This document shows positions 39,562 through 47,515 of a stretch of 64,000 bases of DNA, piece by piece. Location of the stretch: the NCBI RefSeq assembly GCF_029227915.1, contig NC_079882.1, positions 20,837,001 through 20,901,000 of the forward strand, given 5' to 3'. Below the pieces are notes generated by a model. The model was not told the origin of the DNA. It saw only the letters and a list, made by a program, of their open reading frames with translations, and searched no databases. The position numbers and the translations under genes were made by a program. Source of the DNA: Hydractinia symbiolongicarpus. Lineage: Eukaryota; Cnidaria; Hydrozoa; Anthoathecata; Hydractiniidae. Numbering within the stretch: the stretch's first letter is position 1; each line of letters begins with the position of its first letter.

Positions 39562-39809
39562 GAGATAGGAAAATGCCGATGTTAGGACAGACCCCGTTGG
39601 CACTTTACCATTCCACGTCAAATTATAGGCCATCCACGTCAAATCAACGATAGAAGAGTCTATAAAATCCGTTAGCACCTACGAATGTCCGGATCCGCCC
39701 CAACCCCCCAACCCCCGCCGTGTCCCCTCCCTCCCCTCCCCATGGGTCCCTCCCCACCCTCATCTGTCGTGCCTTATAATTTATAGTGTTATGTGTTATG
39801 TGTGTCTAT
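39562..39809 (+). repeat. Polinton terminal inverted repeat, left
   Basis: Begins GAGATAGGAAAATGCCGATG and ends near GTGTGTCTAT. It matches the reverse complement of 56497-56733 throughout, apart from a 5-bp tandem indel in the C-rich tract (about 39726-39740) and a 7-bp tandem indel (ATGTGTT type) near 39790-39800. A strongly strand-asymmetric CCCC-rich block lies at about 39698-39760. Confidence 0.95.
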
Positions 39810-39832
39810 CTTTACCAGAAACAAGTAAAGAT
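39808..39832. terminator. Dyad at gene 3' end, family 2 (ATCTTTAC...GTAAAGAT)
   Basis: ATCTTTAC, a 9-nt spacer and GTAAAGAT lie 20 bp beyond the stop of the minus-strand gene at 39852-40187, at the inner edge of the left inverted repeat. A near-identical dyad lies at 49979-50003, beyond the integrase stop. A role in transcript 3'-end formation is inferred from placement only. Confidence 0.45.
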
Positions 39833-39851
39833 GATTGCAACATTGCAAGGT

Positions 39852-40187
39852 TTAGCGCCACATAATGTCATAACTGAAGAATTGATTTTGATGATTATTT
39901 TGAGATTGTTTGAGACCATTTGATCTGACAAAGGCATCACCCTTGAAACTATAATCCTTTAATTCATCACAAAGTCTTGCGGGCAACCATGTCTTATATT
40001 TATTTCCCATTCTATCTTGAACCTCCGCATACATAGATTTTTCAGAAAGAGCACCAGGTCTTGATATTTCCATCTCTTTCACATATTTAACAAGGTAAAT
40101 ATCGTTTTTAGGCAGCTCTCTCCACTTTATGATTGGAGTAACTTGTTCTATGTTTTGTTCAAATTCTTCAACTGTTGGAAAAGCCAT
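39852..40187 (-). CDS. Small conserved-looking Polinton protein, function unknown (111 aa)
   Basis: The ATG at complement 40185-40187 gives 111 residues; a GTG 15 bases upstream is less likely. The protein has a WRELP segment, a KYKTWLPARLCDEL segment and a C-terminal FFSYDIM. Charge is mixed, with no membrane segment. The size and the TWLPARL-type strand pattern would suit a small OB-like or accessory replication protein, but I do not recognise a family. It is the first gene inside the left terminal repeat and is transcribed outward, with a dyad after its stop. Its upstream region contains the nested inverted repeat at 40267-40424. Confidence 0.7.
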   Translation of the reverse strand: MAFPTVEEFEQNIEQVTPIIKWRELPKNDIYLVKYVKEMEISRPGALSEKSMYAEVQDRMGNKYKTWLPARLCDELKDYSFKGDAFVRSNGLKQSQNNHQNQFFSYDIMWR

Positions 40188-40266
40188 TGTGTTTATATTC
40201 ACGATTACATCTCTTTATACCACTTTATAAATAACAACACGCAAGCAGTTTTTGTTATCTACCATC

Positions 40267-40424
40267 TGTCAATCAAACGCTTATAACAATAGGATTTTAC
40301 ATATTTTACATACCAGAAAGTTGTTTACATAAGAAAAAAGTCAAAACGAAAGTAGCCGTTGCTAAGGATATTTGGTATGTAAGGAATGCATTGTTTCTCT
40401 ATTGTTATTCTGGCTTGATTGACA
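40267..40424. repeat. Nested three-tier inverted repeat between two Polinton genes
   Basis: Three pairs of perfect arms are nested. TGTCAATCAA (40267-40276) pairs with 40415-40424. ATAACAATAG (40283-40292) pairs with 40399-40408. TTACATACC (40306-40314) pairs with 40374-40382. The spacers between outer and middle arms are 6 nt on both sides. It lies 18 bp past the stop of the 393-residue gene and upstream of the 111-residue gene, so it could be a 3'-end structure, an operator or a relic foldback element. Confidence 0.8.
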
Positions 40425-40442
40425 TTTAATTGACGTCATTCT

Positions 40443-41624
40443 TTATCTAAACAAATACCATATGAAATAACCTGTTGTCATAACAATCACAAGAGCGATC
40501 TTCTCATCTTCGTGTGTAGGAGGAGTATCTTTGTGGTAAGGTGCAGTAATGTGTTTATCTGTAGTATCCACGTGGTGTACGGTAATGTGTTTATCAGGAT
40601 AGATATCAGGATGATCGGGTGTTACAGGCTTCTTTTTAGTTATCTTATGTGATTCGGTAACATTGACCTTTCGATTAATACCGATGGTAAGATCCTCACC
40701 CGATATCAAAATCTTGTTGTTGTAACCCACCACACCGGTCTTAATTCTGAGATTCATGTCACTAGGTAACATATAAATACCTTGTCCAACCGAATAATCA
40801 ACCTTACTTGAAGCGTAGTTTAACGTATCCTGATAACGTTTAATGTCCTCCTGAATATCGACCCTACGGTTAACAATGTCCTCAAGGTTATTCATAAAAA
40901 CTTTTTGGGCGGTCAGAGAACTTGAATCATTACCGAGGATGGAGGATCGCGCTGAGGCTTGAGAACTAAGAACAAGATATGCATAGGCCCTGACACTGCT
41001 CGAGATCTTCACAAGGCCCGTTTTTGTAAATCCATCGGATTTTTCCACAATCCACCGCGTCATGGAGTCGTTTGTGAAATAACTTAACCCCGGAGTCGGA
41101 TATTCTTTACGTCTTTTTTGATATGAGCTGAAAAAGTTCTGACCCCTGTATTTCATGGGGTTGGGATCAACTCCATAATCGCCGCAGATTTTTAAAAAAT
41201 CCTCATTTGAATAGGGATTGTCGTATCGATTGAAGCTATCCTCAAAGGGTAGAGGTGTCTGTAGGCGCTTAATGATTCGCCTAATGTGATAATACACATG
41301 AAAACGATATATCGACCTGACCATAGATCTACCATCCTTCAGGTGTTCCGAACTTACCCCACAGGCACTTGAAGCGCACCAAGTGGCGAAATTTAGCTGG
41401 GTTTGCCATAATCTAAAAGGTTGCTCATTCCAAATTCTCATACGTTGCGCGTTATGACTAAGTTCATAATTGGTAAAAATATTAGGAAAGGAAGCGGGGA
41501 AAGAGCCACTTTCAGACACAATAATGGCCTGTTTGTACAGATCCCTAGAGCCCAATATTTGAAGATCCCGCCCTCCATTTGGCTTATATGCCGCATTCGG
41601 ATTATATCTGAAAATATCATCCAT
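40443..41624 (-). CDS. Polinton structural-type protein with C-terminal membrane anchor, function unknown (393 aa)
   Basis: The gene starts with ATG at complement 41622-41624. It opens divergently from the minor capsid gene, with only 38 bp between the start codons. The N-terminal half is rich in aromatic and Arg residues (LNFATWCASSACG near residue 80, then SIYRFHVYYHIRR). The middle has a probable helical segment around residues 240-270. A His/Asp/Pro/Thr-rich tail follows, then a hydrophobic anchor IALVIVMTTGYFIWYLF at the extreme C-terminus. I recall no named family. Sharing a bidirectional promoter with capsid genes suggests a virion or membrane-associated late protein. Confidence 0.7.
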   Translation of the reverse strand: MDDIFRYNPNAAYKPNGGRDLQILGSRDLYKQAIIVSESGSFPASFPNIFTNYELSHNAQRMRIWNEQPFRLWQTQLNFATWCASSACGVSSEHLKDGRSMVRSIYRFHVYYHIRRIIKRLQTPLPFEDSFNRYDNPYSNEDFLKICGDYGVDPNPMKYRGQNFFSSYQKRRKEYPTPGLSYFTNDSMTRWIVEKSDGFTKTGLVKISSSVRAYAYLVLSSQASARSSILGNDSSSLTAQKVFMNNLEDIVNRRVDIQEDIKRYQDTLNYASSKVDYSVGQGIYMLPSDMNLRIKTGVVGYNNKILISGEDLTIGINRKVNVTESHKITKKKPVTPDHPDIYPDKHITVHHVDTTDKHITAPYHKDTPPTHEDEKIALVIVMTTGYFIWYLFR

Positions 41625-41662
41625 TCTTTGATTTAAATATATTCACAATCTCTAATATAATA
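41625..41662. promoter_or_regulatory. Divergent promoter between two putative late genes
   Basis: Only 38 bp separate two start codons. The interval is AT-rich with TTTAAATATA for the leftward gene and CTCTAATATAATA directly before the rightward ATG. A very similar CCTAATATAATA precedes the ATG at 47516, which supports a shared start-proximal promoter element. This is inference from sequence similarity. Confidence 0.5.
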
Positions 41663-42100
41663 ATGTATATCACAATAAAGGACGTAAATAGCGAGAAGAA
41701 AATCTATTTGTATCAACCGATAGACAACTCACATGGTACAAAGGAGGTTGCGATCGTGGAGACGTTTTCGGATAATGTCACATATGTAGCTACAGCTCCA
41801 ATAGATATACCCTTGGCTGACGGAGTTACCACGGTTAGGTTACAACAGGGTCAGCACTACACAGGGAGGGAGTTGAATTCAATCGTGAGAGGTGATGTAA
41901 AATCAACACAACTAGCTAGAAACTCTAAGTTGAGTAAAATATTCAATCTAGGGGGTATAACGGAACTACATTTTAATCTTAATGAATTGGATAACTCGTT
42001 AAATCTTAAAGATGGTGAATATAGCAACAACCTGATGACATATCATATATCCGAGTATGGTGGTGATTTTACATATATTGAACCGAAAAATCCGCAATGA
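41663..42100 (+). CDS. Probable Polinton minor capsid (penton-like) protein (145 aa)
   Basis: The 145-residue product starts MYITIKDVNSEKK and is rich in short beta-strand-like segments (VAIVETFSDNVTYVA, VTTVRLQQGQHYTG). It has no membrane segment. Its size, predicted all-beta character and position just upstream of the major capsid gene fit the single jelly-roll minor capsid protein known from Polintons. The assignment rests on position and size more than on a diagnostic motif. Its stop overlaps the start of a 41-codon frame in an ATGA arrangement, suggesting translational coupling or a bicistronic message. Confidence 0.6.
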   Translation: MYITIKDVNSEKKIYLYQPIDNSHGTKEVAIVETFSDNVTYVATAPIDIPLADGVTTVRLQQGQHYTGRELNSIVRGDVKSTQLARNSKLSKIFNLGGITELHFNLNELDNSLNLKDGEYSNNLMTYHISEYGGDFTYIEPKNPQ

Positions 42101-42222
42101 AACTAAAGAAAGGTTTACTTCAATCACTTACCATGAGAGTCACAGGTCAGGATGGTAAGGTGCTATGGGGTGGTATGAAGACAGCAGTTACACTACACAT
42201 AAGAGATACGGCGGACAGATGA
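42097..42222 (+). CDS. Small basic protein overlapping the minor capsid stop (41 aa)
   Basis: The ATG at 42097 overlaps the TGA of the preceding gene (ATGA). The product is short and basic at both ends (MKLKKGLLQS start, HIRDTADR end), with a KVLWGGMKTAV centre. Small basic virion proteins occur in related adenovirus-like systems, but there is no family match here. The tight overlap is the main reason to list it. Confidence 0.4.
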   Translation: MKLKKGLLQSLTMRVTGQDGKVLWGGMKTAVTLHIRDTADR

Positions 42223-42277
42223 TACCGTAGCATTAACCGAATTAAAGTAAAATAAAATAAAAGTAATATGGAATAGA

Positions 42278-43597
42278 ATGGAATACGGGAAAAAGTTAAA
42301 CCCAGAGCGTTCACTTAGGATCGCACATGGCGTAAAAGGAACGCATCAAAAAGTAATTGTCACTCACAACCCAAGCGAGATTGATCAGAACCAGTTACTC
42401 CTGATTAGGTTCCCTAATTTAGGTAACGATGATGTCATTGTTCCGGGTACTTCGAAAATAAGTTTCGACATTGAACTCGAGTCAAAAGTCGACACGAAGA
42501 GAACATTGGTCTCTAACATAGGGAGGGCAATTGTTAAAAAGTTGGCCATCAAGTTCGAGGGTACCGAGATTCTGAGCATTGATGACTTTGATCTTTTCGG
42601 GTGCTACAGAGATTTATGGTTAACCAAGTCTGAAAAAAGAAATGCAATAAGACAAGGTATCATCTTTGATGAAGGGTGCACGGAAAATTGCATGAAACTG
42701 AGAGTTGGAGCCGCGGATAAAGATACATCAGAGGTAGCGGACAAAGCAATCTATGATGCATACAAAAACAAGTTCACCATACCACTAGATTTCGAAATGT
42801 TGGATAGCACGATCCCATATTATCAGGCCGGATTAGGGAATAGGCTGTGTTATGAGATAACATTCAACAATTATGACAGGGTCGTATTATCAACACCAAC
42901 CAAACCCACGGGTGCCGCCGCGGCACCGGCGCCGGATGCCAAATACAAAATCTCCAACATATCTCTCGAATATGAGATTGTGACACAACCCACACTCGCC
43001 AGATTCATCTCAAATGAATACCAAAACATGGCCGTGCTCTATGACAGATTCTTGAGACATAGACAAATTAGGGTGGATAAGTCAGACACAACGTGGAATT
43101 GGTCATTCAATACACCGTGCAAGTCCCTGAAGGGTATATTGGTTCTGTTTGAGGAAGAGAAAGCTTACAAACGAGATACCGGTAGGTTCTACAATCCTAA
43201 GATCAAAAAGGTATCCGCCATAGTTGAGGGTAAGCCTAACCAACTTTTCGCTCAGGGGATGCAACCGTTTGAGCATTATGGTGAAATATGCAAGTATTTC
43301 GCAGAGGGAAAGCAAAAGGACAGCAACGCCGGTGAAATACAGAAACATCTGCAACTACATGATGTGAAGGTCGCGGACTACCTAACCACGAAATATGCTC
43401 TATGGCTGGATTTCAGAACCATAGATGAAAACTCACTGCACGGGACCGGCCGACGGATTGAAAATGCGAGCGAGGGGATCACACTACAAGTTGAAAAGAC
43501 GGCCGAAACCGCGGGATCCTTAAACGCCTACATATATCTAATCATGGATGCTCAATTAAATATTCAAAACGGTGAAATTATGGATGTACTATATTAA
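42278..43597 (+). CDS. Polinton major capsid protein, double jelly-roll (439 aa)
   Basis: This is the hallmark capsid gene of Polintons. The 439-residue product opens MEYGKKLNPERSLRIAHG. It contains the typical segment FTIPLDFEMLDSTIPYYQ followed by LGNRLCYEITFNNYDRVV (about residues 168-208). This segment lies near the middle of the protein, as expected for two tandem jelly-roll barrels. A short low-complexity Ala/Pro insertion (GAAAAPAPDA) sits near residue 215. The C-terminal half includes VDKSDTTWNWSFNTPCKSLKG and ends in the strand-rich LNAYIYLIMDAQLNI. It lies one base upstream of the ATPase start, so the two are likely co-transcribed. No frame damage is seen, consistent with capsid-forming ability. 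Confidence 0.9.
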   Translation: MEYGKKLNPERSLRIAHGVKGTHQKVIVTHNPSEIDQNQLLLIRFPNLGNDDVIVPGTSKISFDIELESKVDTKRTLVSNIGRAIVKKLAIKFEGTEILSIDDFDLFGCYRDLWLTKSEKRNAIRQGIIFDEGCTENCMKLRVGAADKDTSEVADKAIYDAYKNKFTIPLDFEMLDSTIPYYQAGLGNRLCYEITFNNYDRVVLSTPTKPTGAAAAPAPDAKYKISNISLEYEIVTQPTLARFISNEYQNMAVLYDRFLRHRQIRVDKSDTTWNWSFNTPCKSLKGILVLFEEEKAYKRDTGRFYNPKIKKVSAIVEGKPNQLFAQGMQPFEHYGEICKYFAEGKQKDSNAGEIQKHLQLHDVKVADYLTTKYALWLDFRTIDENSLHGTGRRIENASEGITLQVEKTAETAGSLNAYIYLIMDAQLNIQNGEIMDVLY

Positions 43598-43598
43598 G

Positions 43599-44195
43599 AT
43601 GGACTACATGAAAGATCCTCACACGGCATTATTCGTCGGTCCCACGGGCTGCGGAAAATCCAGACGCGTTGTAACATTACTAGAGAGTGAATACTTTGAT
43701 CACTTCGATTTCATTGTGATTATATGTCCAACATTAAGATGGAACAAGACATATATGTGTCGAAAATGGTTTTGGAACGACAGATATGTGATTCTAATTG
43801 AGCCCAGAGGTATGTTATATGAATGGATTCAAAAGATGACGGATTTCTGTGCCGGGTACAAAACATTATTCCTGATCGACGACATCATCGCAGATGAGAA
43901 ACTGGACAAAAAGAGGCAACCGCTTCTGGAGCTGGCCATCAGCGGTCGGCATCGAAACCACACCATGTGGCTACTCACACAATCATACACCGCGATACCG
44001 AAGAACTTACGAAGGCAGGCAAAAATGTTATATGTGTGGTATCCGAAGGACAGACATGATCTCGCAACCATCCACGAAGAGAATGATGTCATTGAATCGT
44101 CGGAGATCCAGAAGGTTAAGGAAAGGCTGAAAGATGGCAAATATACACATTTAGTCATGAGGATGGAACATCCAAGAACTCACGTGATTTGCTAG
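43599..44195 (+). CDS. FtsK/HerA-type DNA packaging ATPase (198 aa)
   Basis: The start at 43599 (MDYMKDPHTALFVG) is preferred because the upstream part of the open frame overlaps the capsid gene. Walker A is GPTGCGKS near the N-terminus. A hydrophobic strand ending in acidic residues (TLFLIDDI) is Walker B, and LTQSYTAIPKNLRRQ is the downstream sensor-like segment typical of Polinton ATPases. The length is standard for the family. It would pump the element's DNA into preformed capsids. A perfect dyad follows the TAG by 12 bases. Confidence 0.92.
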   Translation: MDYMKDPHTALFVGPTGCGKSRRVVTLLESEYFDHFDFIVIICPTLRWNKTYMCRKWFWNDRYVILIEPRGMLYEWIQKMTDFCAGYKTLFLIDDIIADEKLDKKRQPLLELAISGRHRNHTMWLLTQSYTAIPKNLRRQAKMLYVWYPKDRHDLATIHEENDVIESSEIQKVKERLKDGKYTHLVMRMEHPRTHVIC

Positions 44196-44207
44196 AATGG
44201 ACATTTT

Positions 44208-44232
44208 TTTGTTACAAGAGTCTTGTAACAAA
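44208..44232. terminator. Dyad after the ATPase gene, family 1 (TTTGTTACAAGA)
   Basis: TTTGTTACAAGA, one central G and TCTTGTAACAAA form a perfect 12-bp inverted repeat. It lies 12 bp past the ATPase stop and before the likely start of the next gene at 44263. It shares the TTTGTTAC/GTAACAAA arms with other intergenic dyads of the element. Confidence 0.5.
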
Positions 44233-44262
44233 TCTATAGGAAAACTACAGTACTATCCTATA

Positions 44263-44808
44263 ATGATAGAATATATAAATTTCATATTACTGGTGATAGC
44301 TGTAGTGCTATTGCTGGTATTGGTTAGTTTCTGTCTTTTTTGTATTAAAAAATACCTATGGCTATTGAAAATGGCCGAAACGGTAATTGACAACCTAATT
44401 TTTATCGATGCCCAGGATGATGGGAAGAGACAAAAATTGCTCGAGTGTGTGCTGACCGGGAATAGCAAGTTATATCTTGGTAAGATGTATACGGAGGTGG
44501 AGATACAGAAGCTCAAGAATGATGAGGTGGATAAACTGTTCACCATATACGAGGCTAAACTATCCGGTCAAATGGTTAAGTCTTTAGGACAGTCAATAAT
44601 CCACATGTACTCCATGGGCGCCTGTACAGCCCTGGGTATAAAAAATCAAAAAGCTCTGAGTGATGACCTGGAGAATGATCCATTCCTAAACTCGGCACTC
44701 CAAAGGTTCACATGTGATTTATATTATAAGTTCGGATCACTACTATCACCAATCAGTGTGGGTCTAATTACAGGTAGGCATTATATCGCTGGAAGAAATT
44801 TAAACGCA

Positions 44809-44845
<37 letters not shown>

Positions 44846-44910
44846 TAGATATAGATAATAAAGATGTCAGAGGAACAGACTCCTATTCAGGTGACAACGA
44901 AGAACCCTAA
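44263..44910 (+). CDS. Polinton membrane protein with N-terminal anchor, function unknown (215 aa)
   Basis: The ATG at 44263 is chosen because the earlier in-frame start at 44197 would translate through the dyad at 44208-44232. The N-terminus is a strong membrane segment (FILLVIAVVLLLVLVSFCLF). The soluble part contains YEAKLSGQMVKSLGQSII and MYSMGACTALGIKNQKAL, which look like a conserved helical core. It ends in an Asn run encoded by an AAT microsatellite (about 44810-44841). The 3' end overlaps the start of the next gene by 47 bases in another frame. I recall similar proteins in cnidarian Polintons but no function. Confidence 0.72.
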
Positions 44911-45268
44911 AAAGGTTGAGGCTGGTAAGAGGGTGGCCGAATTCAACCGCAAACAGAGGGAAGACTATAAAAGACTGCTCATGGCGCAGGCAGAGACGCA
45001 GGCGAAGACGGAATCGACACCAACGCGGTCGACACCTCAGACACTGTTGGAGGATCCTAAGGATATTGTAATTGAGGATTCCGTGACAGATGTTCCCAAG
45101 GGTGGGGTTAACAACTACGCAATAATGGGCGGTGGTGTGATTGTGATGCTAATAATTGGAGCGTTGGTGGTGATGAGGAACAACACCTCACAGAGTAAGG
45201 TGAAGGATCCCCCACCGAGAGCTCCATCGGACACTAGAAAAACCAGGAGTAAACTTGAAATGGAATAA
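44864..45268 (+). CDS. Small single-pass membrane protein of the Polinton (134 aa)
   Basis: Starts MSEEQTPIQVTTKNPKKVEA. It has a charged N-terminal helix (GKRVAEFNRKQREDYKRLL), a Thr/Pro/Glu-rich linker, one membrane segment near residues 88-108 (GGGVIVMLIIGALVVM) and a basic Pro-rich tail. It overlaps the preceding gene. It belongs to a run of same-direction small membrane proteins after the packaging ATPase, which suggests a membrane-associated step of the particle cycle. Function is not known. Confidence 0.7.
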   Translation: MSEEQTPIQVTTKNPKKVEAGKRVAEFNRKQREDYKRLLMAQAETQAKTESTPTRSTPQTLLEDPKDIVIEDSVTDVPKGGVNNYAIMGGGVIVMLIIGALVVMRNNTSQSKVKDPPPRAPSDTRKTRSKLEME

Positions 45269-45312
45269 AGGGATAATATCGCGATACTATAATCTTGAAG
45301 TAAATATAAGAC

Positions 45313-45540
45313 ATGGATAAGAAAAGTATAGTCAACGATATTTATAAAGCATCGGTCGTATGCGTTTTCGCTGTAGGCTATTCAATGCTCTGGAAAAAGG
45401 TATTAAAAATGACACCACCCTCAATTCAGAAGTTTGACCTGGAAGATACCGGAAAGCTTGTAGCCATAGTCGCCGCAAGTGAAATGACAAGAGAATATCT
45501 AGTTAAGCAAAAAATTATACCTGAAACTATAAATATATAA
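45313..45540 (+). CDS. Small hydrophobic Polinton protein (75 aa)
   Basis: MDKKSIVNDIYKASVVCVFA begins a 75-residue protein. It has one membrane helix (about residues 10-30, ASVVCVFAVGYSML) and a second weaker hydrophobic stretch (KLVAIVAASEMTREYLV). It lies 44 bp after the preceding gene and its TAA shares one base with the next start (TAATG). The compact spacing supports co-expression. Confidence 0.65.
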   Translation: MDKKSIVNDIYKASVVCVFAVGYSMLWKKVLKMTPPSIQKFDLEDTGKLVAIVAASEMTREYLVKQKIIPETINI

Positions 45541-45683
45541 TGTTGCGAATACTGGAATGGTTGGTCTGGGTTTTATATCGACGTAAGAAAGTTGAGAGTA
45601 TTTTACCCAAGGTGGAATACACGGATATCGAGGTCATAGACGACTCTGATGTCATAGCCTCCGAGGGTATCGCATTAAAATAA
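45540..45683 (+). CDS. 47-residue small protein overlapping the previous stop
   Basis: The frame starts at ATG 45540 in a TAATG overlap and runs 47 codons to TAA. It begins MLRILEWLVWVLYRRKK, a short hydrophobic and aromatic segment followed by a basic cluster, and ends in an acidic tail (IEVIDDSDVIA). The overlap geometry, the same as at 42097, favours a real coupled gene. Confidence 0.45.
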   Translation: MLRILEWLVWVLYRRKKVESILPKVEYTDIEVIDDSDVIASEGIALK

Positions 45684-45713
45684 CGCCACCATATTATATC
45701 GGATTATATAAAC

Positions 45714-46139
45714 ATGGCTTCAATTGCAATGATGTTGGGAGGTGCCTTGGCGAACGCTTTGGCCTTCACCGGATCAAGCTACCTCTTTTCAAGTTTATCA
45801 AAGGATAGGATAGATAAGGAACGGAAGCGGCATGATCTGGCCATAGAGCAGCTGCAAAAGGCTCAGGTTATATGGCAACGTAAAAGACAAGAGAGGGTTG
45901 ACTTTATCAATAAGCAGCTCAGACTTGAGAAGAAGGCCGAGGGTAAATTCACGGAGCTGGATGACGCGATGCGGGAATATAAAAAAGTATTTGGAGGGTC
46001 ACCTCTCACAGATATTCCACGCAGGCCCGTATTGAGCGACTTTTATACACCCAGCAATGGCCAGCATGAACGGGAATTGGCATTTATCGCGCTAAGCATG
46101 ATTGGTGTCGGAGGCGCCGTGTGGTATTTCGAAAAATAG
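45714..46139 (+). CDS. Polinton membrane/coiled-coil protein (141 aa)
   Basis: The N-terminus is hydrophobic (MASIAMMLGGALANALAFTG). A long, highly charged helix with likely coiled coil follows (residues about 30-90; IDKERKRHDLAIEQLQKAQ). A short motif VLSDFYTPSNGQHERELAFI then leads into a C-terminal membrane segment (SMIGVGGAVWYF). The arrangement of membrane end, coiled rod and membrane end is unusual. I recognise the sequence type from cnidarian Polintons without a known role. The gene converges with the 426-residue gene, and a strong dyad separates them. Confidence 0.75.
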   Translation: MASIAMMLGGALANALAFTGSSYLFSSLSKDRIDKERKRHDLAIEQLQKAQVIWQRKRQERVDFINKQLRLEKKAEGKFTELDDAMREYKKVFGGSPLTDIPRRPVLSDFYTPSNGQHERELAFIALSMIGVGGAVWYFEK

Positions 46140-46156
46140 TACCATGCCGCGGGTAT

Positions 46157-46181
46157 TATGTTACATGACACATGTAACATA
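46157..46181. terminator. Dyad between convergent genes, family 1 (TATGTTACATG)
   Basis: TATGTTACATG, spacer ACA and CATGTAACATA give an 11-bp perfect stem with a 3-nt loop. It lies between the stops of the + strand 141-residue gene and the - strand 426-residue gene, so it could act on both transcripts. Confidence 0.55.
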
Positions 46182-46193
46182 TATTCGGAATAG

Positions 46194-47474
46194 CTAACGC
46201 TTTGTCACCATGTAGGTGTATATCAGACCTCCGATTCCGACTATCAAAGCCCACAGGTTTTGACTCAACCAACCGACGACCTCCTTTGCTCTATTTAGGA
46301 TCCACGATACGATGGATCCAATTATACCCGGTAGGGACGCGGCTGCGGCACCGGCTAATCTACCCAGGAGAGATCCCAGCGCGCTCAGCTTGTTCTTTAT
46401 CCATTCCCTCGCACCGCCCCCGGTTTTTTCATGATTTTTGGTATTACCGGTGGATGACCCCCCACCCCCAGGCGTCAAAGTTTCGACTAGAAGGCCGATA
46501 ACCATACCAAATGCCGTTAGTACACTGACGACGGTGATACCCTGCTCACGGAATAGGGTTCGTATCTTTTCACCCAATGTGGTTTCTTTGTCAAGTACTT
46601 TGGCGATTGTCTCCCTGATGCTTTTTATTTGACTGTTAAGTTTACCTTTGAGAATATCGATAATCTCTTGCCGACCTTTCAACTCATTTTGCAAACCTTT
46701 CAACCTTTCTTTCGCTTCATTTTGTTGTTCCTCGGTCATATTTGGTGTGTTTTCCATCTCTTCCAACTTGTTTTTTTCTCTGTCAATATGCTGTTCGAGC
46801 TGAACCTTTTTTGCAACTTCATCCTGAAGACTTCCTCTTATGTTTCTCAATGATCTATCCAATCCTAGCAATTCACGCATAGGATATTCAAATAGATCGC
46901 CGGTCTGGGTTGCTTCATGGTCTACAGATTGTTGTTTGACCAATGAAATTAAATCTTCCGCACTGTTCACAACATCTCCAGACATGGTTTCTAATTCTAT
47001 ATCGGTCGCATTCTCTATTTTATCCGGTGACGGTAGTCTCTCTTCTATTTTGTTTAGCCTAGCGGCCTGTCGGGGGGTTATACTACCTTTCGGTATATCG
47101 AACCCCAAATTGCGCAGCCTTTTCTTGCCCAGTATATCTGCAATGGTACCGGTAGACCTTAGAGATCCGCCATGTGTCAGCGGTCTGTTATCATCCTTGT
47201 AGTATAATTCACCATCGCGAGTCTCAAACAGATCGGTATGTATCACGCTCGGGTTCTCGTTTGGATATATAGTTAATAGCTTCTCATAGAGCGATTTAAC
47301 CCGCTCACTAGTAACTCTGGAGCGCAGAGAGGTTCCTCCACCGAATGATGTCTCCTCATCAGGTGTGTGTATCTGCACACGCGTGCGCTCCCTCGGTACC
47401 AGAGGTGTGGAGTCATCGGTACCCTCGTCAGGTTGACCATGGTCACCAAACGGATCAATATCAATGTCCGCCAT
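46194..47474 (-). CDS. Polinton coiled-coil protein with hydrophobic C-terminus (426 aa)
   Basis: The acidic, disordered N-terminus starts MADIDIDPFGDHGQPDEG. Residues about 220-300 are a heptad-like coiled coil (VQLEQHIDREKNKLEEMEN, ELKGRQEIIDILKGKL). A membrane helix follows at about 315-340 (GITVVSVLTAFGMVIGLLVE). A Gly-rich linker leads to a long amphipathic and hydrophobic tail (LGRLAGAAAASLPGIIGSI, then NLWALIVGIGGLIYTYMV). A coiled coil joined to membrane-inserting segments could suit membrane penetration or fusion, but that is only inference. It starts divergently from the gene at 47516, with 41 bp between start codons. Confidence 0.75.
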   Translation of the reverse strand: MADIDIDPFGDHGQPDEGTDDSTPLVPRERTRVQIHTPDEETSFGGGTSLRSRVTSERVKSLYEKLLTIYPNENPSVIHTDLFETRDGELYYKDDNRPLTHGGSLRSTGTIADILGKKRLRNLGFDIPKGSITPRQAARLNKIEERLPSPDKIENATDIELETMSGDVVNSAEDLISLVKQQSVDHEATQTGDLFEYPMRELLGLDRSLRNIRGSLQDEVAKKVQLEQHIDREKNKLEEMENTPNMTEEQQNEAKERLKGLQNELKGRQEIIDILKGKLNSQIKSIRETIAKVLDKETTLGEKIRTLFREQGITVVSVLTAFGMVIGLLVETLTPGGGGSSTGNTKNHEKTGGGAREWIKNKLSALGSLLGRLAGAAAASLPGIIGSIVSWILNRAKEVVGWLSQNLWALIVGIGGLIYTYMVTKR

Positions 47475-47515
47475 TATTTTATTTAAAGGATAGTTTTTTT
47501 CCTAATATAATAGAA

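Noticed and set aside
44197-44262. Earlier start for the 215-residue membrane protein
   Set aside because: It would translate the perfect dyad at 44208-44232 and add a non-hydrophobic leader before a strong membrane anchor; the ATG at 44263 is better.
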